From the NCBI GenBank assembly GCA_030533445.1, contig CM060070.1:21766001-21830000 (forward strand): 64,000 nt of DNA, written 5' to 3'. Below are positions 60,290-64,000 of the stretch, one piece after another. The stretch's first letter is position 1, and the number at the start of each line of letters is the position of its first letter. The notes below the pieces were generated by a model. The model saw nothing but the letters and a program-made list of their open reading frames with translations. It was not told the DNA's origin and made no database searches. This DNA comes from Cyprinodon diabolis (lineage: Eukaryota > Chordata > Actinopteri > Cyprinodontiformes > Cyprinodontidae). The position numbers and the translations under genes are program-made.

Positions 60290-60530
60290 TAATGGCGCAC
60301 CATCCAATTGCTGAAAACCGTATTTTTTCCAGCACATCACCAGCCTCACATTCCATGCCAATCAGGCCCCCATTGCGGCCACCTTTTGAAACCGCCAGGC
60401 AAATTGTGTCTGGCAGATGTCAAGGCATCCTGGCAGATCAGCATAAATCTGGGACAGTTAGACTCAATAGAAATTCAGGTCTTTTTCCAAATCCATGCCA
60501 CCACAAGAGGACACTGTTGATGTGTCAGCT
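60290..60530. promoter_or_regulatory. Candidate conserved noncoding element 4
   Basis: A GC-balanced island in AT-rich DNA (GCCAATCAGGC, CCATTGCGGCCACC, GGCAAATTGTGTCTGGCAG). It has overlapping open frames (60292-60600 and 60308-60520), but neither resembles a known protein, so a noncoding role is more likely. Tentative. Confidence 0.25.
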
Positions 60531-62465
60531 CTGGGATTTTTGTTTCTTCTTTATGCTTGTATCAGTATTAACATCCATAATACCCTTAACATATGAATAA
60601 TTCTAAAGTACTTGAATTTAACAGATATTTTTTGATAAAAAGGTAAGTGGTTATGTTTTCATCATCATGTATAAAATGGTTATTAAATATTTGAGAGGCC
60701 TTTTATTATGTACTTAGAGCAGGTGTGTGTGGAATATCATGAAGGGCTATAAGCCTGGTTATTTCACTCTCTAATAACCTTTGTTGAAATGAGACTTTTG
60801 TCGATTGAGATAACTCATGATCATCATTCTGTGTTATTGTGATAAGCTTGCAAAGAAAACTAGACAGAGATACAGAGGGCATGGACAATTATAAATATTA
60901 AAATCTATTTATTAAGCCAATTCTCATTCTTTTCAGACGGCCTGACACAATAGATATTCTCAGCTGATTTCCAAATGGCTTCCTGTCATGTTGATACAGA
61001 TGCTGTGCTTAGTTACAGATGATGTGCATAATTATAAATTTGGATCCTTAACAAATAAACAAACATTGTTATATTACTGTGGAGCATTAGTCTTATCCAT
61101 GTCCATCAGAATACATATCCATGAAACACGTGTATAAAGCACTCTTGATATTTATGGTACAAATAAACTTTTTATTCCCCAGATTTTTTATTTTTTTATT
61201 TTAGAGCAATATTAGTTGTACCCACTGTATTTGTGGACAATGACCTGTGTAGTAAAACAGAGTTACTGTACGGATTTATTTTTAATATACATTTTGAACA
61301 CAAATAATAATAGCATACAATACAGCCTTTGACAAATATATATTAGATTTTTTTTTAAGGTTTACATGTCCACAATGGGTTTCTATCGCAACTAGAACCA
61401 TCTCGGGTGATGACATCATCACTTCTCATGCGTTTCATTGGGAAAAATGTCACCCGTCAAATTTACGGCCAGTGGGAGTTCTAGTAGGATCAGAATTCTG
61501 GGAGTCTGAGTGTTAAAAGTTGCTGTTCTCATAGCTCCTACAAGCTTACTCTGTCTGAACGTCCACCATAACCACAAAATCCCTCAATCACTATAAAGAG
61601 TGGGGATTATATAGAGGACTTTATTGCAAAGTCAGTTAGCTGACCATTTGGACAGATGATCACTACTTTTTGCTCTCTGTTGGTAACGTAATTCCTCCTT
61701 CATAGTGCCTGAGCCATTTTTTTTATTAGTCGCCGTTGTCTGGTTGCGACAGTGGGCCGCTATGACAGCAAATCCTATAATGCTTTGCGACGACAGCTCT
61801 CAGCACAAAGCATTTCAGGATATATCTGCATCTTCTGAGGCCTTTTCTTCTCATACACTTTGAAGACTTTTTCTCTCACAACCCCCATTTACAAAGAACC
61901 GCAGTGAGAAAGGTGACCTTCAGTGACTTGCTAAAACCGTAGCTCACCTGAAAGTGCAACTAACTGGACGACCATGTTTTGTACGTAAACATGTCACCAT
62001 AATGATTGATAATTAGGGTGACCCCTTATTTAGATGATCGACCCAGAAATAGAAGATCGTTCTCTATATCTTAAACAGTTGATTCTGCAATTAGAACAAA
62101 AAGCAAAAAACAAAACAAAAATGAGTAATTTCACAAGCAACTATAAGTAATACCCTGTTTTATGCACATGTATGTATTATTTGGTCATGCTATAGAGTGT
62201 TATAATTTTGATGTGGTACAGTAGTAAAGGTGATGTATTAATGATTGCGAAGTCCTGGGTTAAAGCATATCTTGCCATGTTTGTTCTCCTATCTATCCTG
62301 GCCAAAACAGGTCAATATTTAGAATTCTGATTAACATAAAAAAAATAGGTAAAATCGATTAAAATTTTATCTTAGAGTTCTTTGGGTCATATTTTAATGT
62401 TTAGATATATCTTTAAATGGCTTTCATCTTGCCCTTGAAGAAGAAAGTTATTAATAAAATATGTA
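60531..62465. other. Intergenic DNA with degraded repeat pieces
   Basis: Around 61975-62070, GTAAACATGTCACCATAATGATTGATAAT and the following GATGATCGACCCAGAAATA are diverged matches to 5245-5310, inside the TTAA MITE. A relic of that family therefore probably lies here without clear ends. No gene seen. Confidence 0.35.
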
Positions 62466-62615
62466 TATTCCATTCAATTCATAGGACATGTCATCTAAAG
62501 GCACTTCAGAGAGACAATTCAACCAGATCATACAGTCAGATTAATTCCAAGTTTTCTATCTAAGGAAAAGCAGTTGATTGCATCGACTCATTGACTCGAA
62601 AGCAATCCCTCACAC
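62466..62615 (+). repeat. Common teleost interspersed repeat, copy 3, left part
   Basis: Matches copy 1 in TTCAATTCA, CAGATCATACAGTCAGATT and CTATCTAAGGAAAAGCAGTTG. It is interrupted by a hAT and resumes at 63957 (CAAACCTGCGTGTTGCGACAGTGG), running off the window end. Confidence 0.7.
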
Positions 62616-63948
62616 CAGTGGCGGCTGGTGAAAAATATTTTTGGTGGGGCTGATATAGCCTAGTGTATGTCTCCAACTAATCCGGAATAAGAATTCAAAT
62701 AAACAATTGCACAATACATACAATTTTAACAGTAATGATTTAATTTACTATGTAATAACAGTAACAGTGATGATTTTGGTCACTGTGACAGGGTTCTTTG
62801 GCCTCCAAGAATCCAGGCTCAGTCGGGTTACCAGTGTTGGTGATTTATTGTGCTCAAAAACTCAAAACAGGGTGCAAAAGAAACTAAACATATACAAGAT
62901 CCTCTGGGCCTCAGCCTCCCTCCAGTTACTAGCAATGTAACAAAGATACAGAAAACAGAAATGGCCGCTCTTCTTCCCACAGCCCTCATTAAATAGTTTA
63001 AGCCCCTACCCTCAGGCTCTCTTATTTCTGATTTCTTCTCATAAATCAGTTTTGTCCATATATTACCTCCACAAACAATTGATGTACAAAAACAAACAAA
63101 TAATTTTTACAACTTAATTCTTTTACACAGATTCATTGACTTATTCAATTACACCAAACTGGGTTTGAACCCAGCAAAGACGCAGCCAGACTGAAGATGA
63201 CAAGTCCCCGTAGCACACACACCCACAGACACACACACACACACACGGCTAACCCCACTGAAATATTAAGTGTGCACCCTCAATACGCCAGCAGGTAACC
63301 AGGAACAGCTTGTGTGTTTTAAGTTAATGGAGCTACTGGGCTCAGCACGAGCGGATTGGTCCTCACAAGCACAGTATAACAGGAATGTGTGTGTGGCACG
63401 CAAAGTTTTAAGCGACGAGGTGGATTCGTCGCAGTCACAACAACCATGACAGGAAATTTTCATATCCTACAACAGGGATGTTCTTCTGGCAAACGGGTAG
63501 ATAAATAAGGATCTCACCGAATTTGGTGGAAGCTGCATCTCGCTCGTTACATTCGCCATCTTCCCTCTAATTGTCTGCACCTGCATATGGGTGCAGAAGC
63601 CTGTTAAAGCGCAGTATTTTCAGCGCCCCAAGACCATAAAGTTCTGAGACGCTGATTGGCCATTAAATTCACCTAGCAATAGTACATGATTGACAGATTC
63701 TCTGCAAATGTGGGTCTGTCTGATCAGCGCCCCAAGACAGAGACGGTAGGAGTCTGTCTGTGGAAATCCACAAATGAATGACAGTAGGTAGGGAAATGTA
63801 GTTTATATAATTTGTTTTGCTTATAGGTACACACTCTAGAGAGTAAAACTGACATTTATGAGTTAATTTCTAAAAATATATTTTACGTTTCTCTGTTCTT
63901 ATAGGAGAGGGCGGTGCCCCAGCGCCCCCTATGGGCCGGCCGCCACTG
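62616..63948. mobile_element. Non-autonomous hAT element inside an interspersed repeat
   Basis: The ends CAGTGGCGGCTGG and CGGCCGCCACTG are inverted repeats, flanked by an exact 8-bp duplication CCTCACAC (62608-62615 and 63949-63956). The 1,333-bp interior has no transposase frame. It includes (CACA)n near 63219-63245. Confidence 0.92.
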
Positions 63949-64000
63949 CCTCACACCAAACCTGCGTGTTGCGACAGTGGAGAGGAAAAACTTTCTAACC

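Noticed and set aside
41315..64000. Exons of negr1 or another immunoglobulin-domain gene
   Set aside because: Expected in this direction from synteny, but no frame shows immunoglobulin-fold cysteines and tryptophan with splice sites.
1..64000. CRISPR array, prophage, bacterial operon or rRNA
   Set aside because: No regularly spaced repeats, phage genes or rRNA sequence were seen, and the introns and transposons are vertebrate.

Overview
This window looks like a ray-finned fish (teleost) chromosome segment. It has intron-containing vertebrate genes in AT-rich DNA and many teleost-type mobile elements: Tc1, hAT, Harbinger, TTAA-type MITEs, a LINE with RNase H, a Gypsy fragment and a tRNA-derived SINE. 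No bacterial operons, CRISPR arrays or rRNA genes were seen.

Three protein-coding genes can be supported, all on the minus strand. ptger3 (prostaglandin E2 receptor EP3) has two coding exons at 10059-9250 and 6534-6202. zranb2 (the SR-like, RanBP2-type zinc-finger splicing protein) is present as two complete ten-exon copies, copy A at 24682-14776 and copy B at 41165-32745. As I recall the human map, PTGER3, ZRANB2 and NEGR1 are neighbours on one strand of chromosome 1, so the order here is conserved and the zranb2 tandem duplication is the novelty. Both copies read through as 319-residue proteins that differ at seven residues, four of them in exon 3 at or just before the second zinc finger.

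Layout. 1-5333: intergenic DNA beyond the 3' end of ptger3, with two deleted Harbinger elements, the second nested in a TTAA MITE. 6202-10059: ptger3, whose intron holds a long-armed TTAA palindrome. 10904-24830: duplication unit A, with zranb2 copy A and, unlike unit B, two Tc1 elements and one hAT. 24831-31190: a spacer built of a decayed LINE, a Gypsy integrase piece between 57-bp direct repeats, a near-perfect 146-bp-arm palindrome and other repeats. 31191-41314: duplication unit B, with zranb2 copy B and its own hAT insertion. 41315-64000: a gene-poor stretch upstream of zranb2 with long (TA)n tracts, a SINE, copies of a common fish repeat (one split by a hAT) and several gene-free blocks that read like conserved regulatory sequence. 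No exons of a further gene were recognised there.

The two zranb2 copies are the most unusual feature. They could be a real recent gene duplication or two haplotypes wrongly placed in tandem by the assembler. The copy-specific insertions, each with target-site duplications and an empty site in the sister copy, date those insertions after the copies separated but do not settle which explanation holds.
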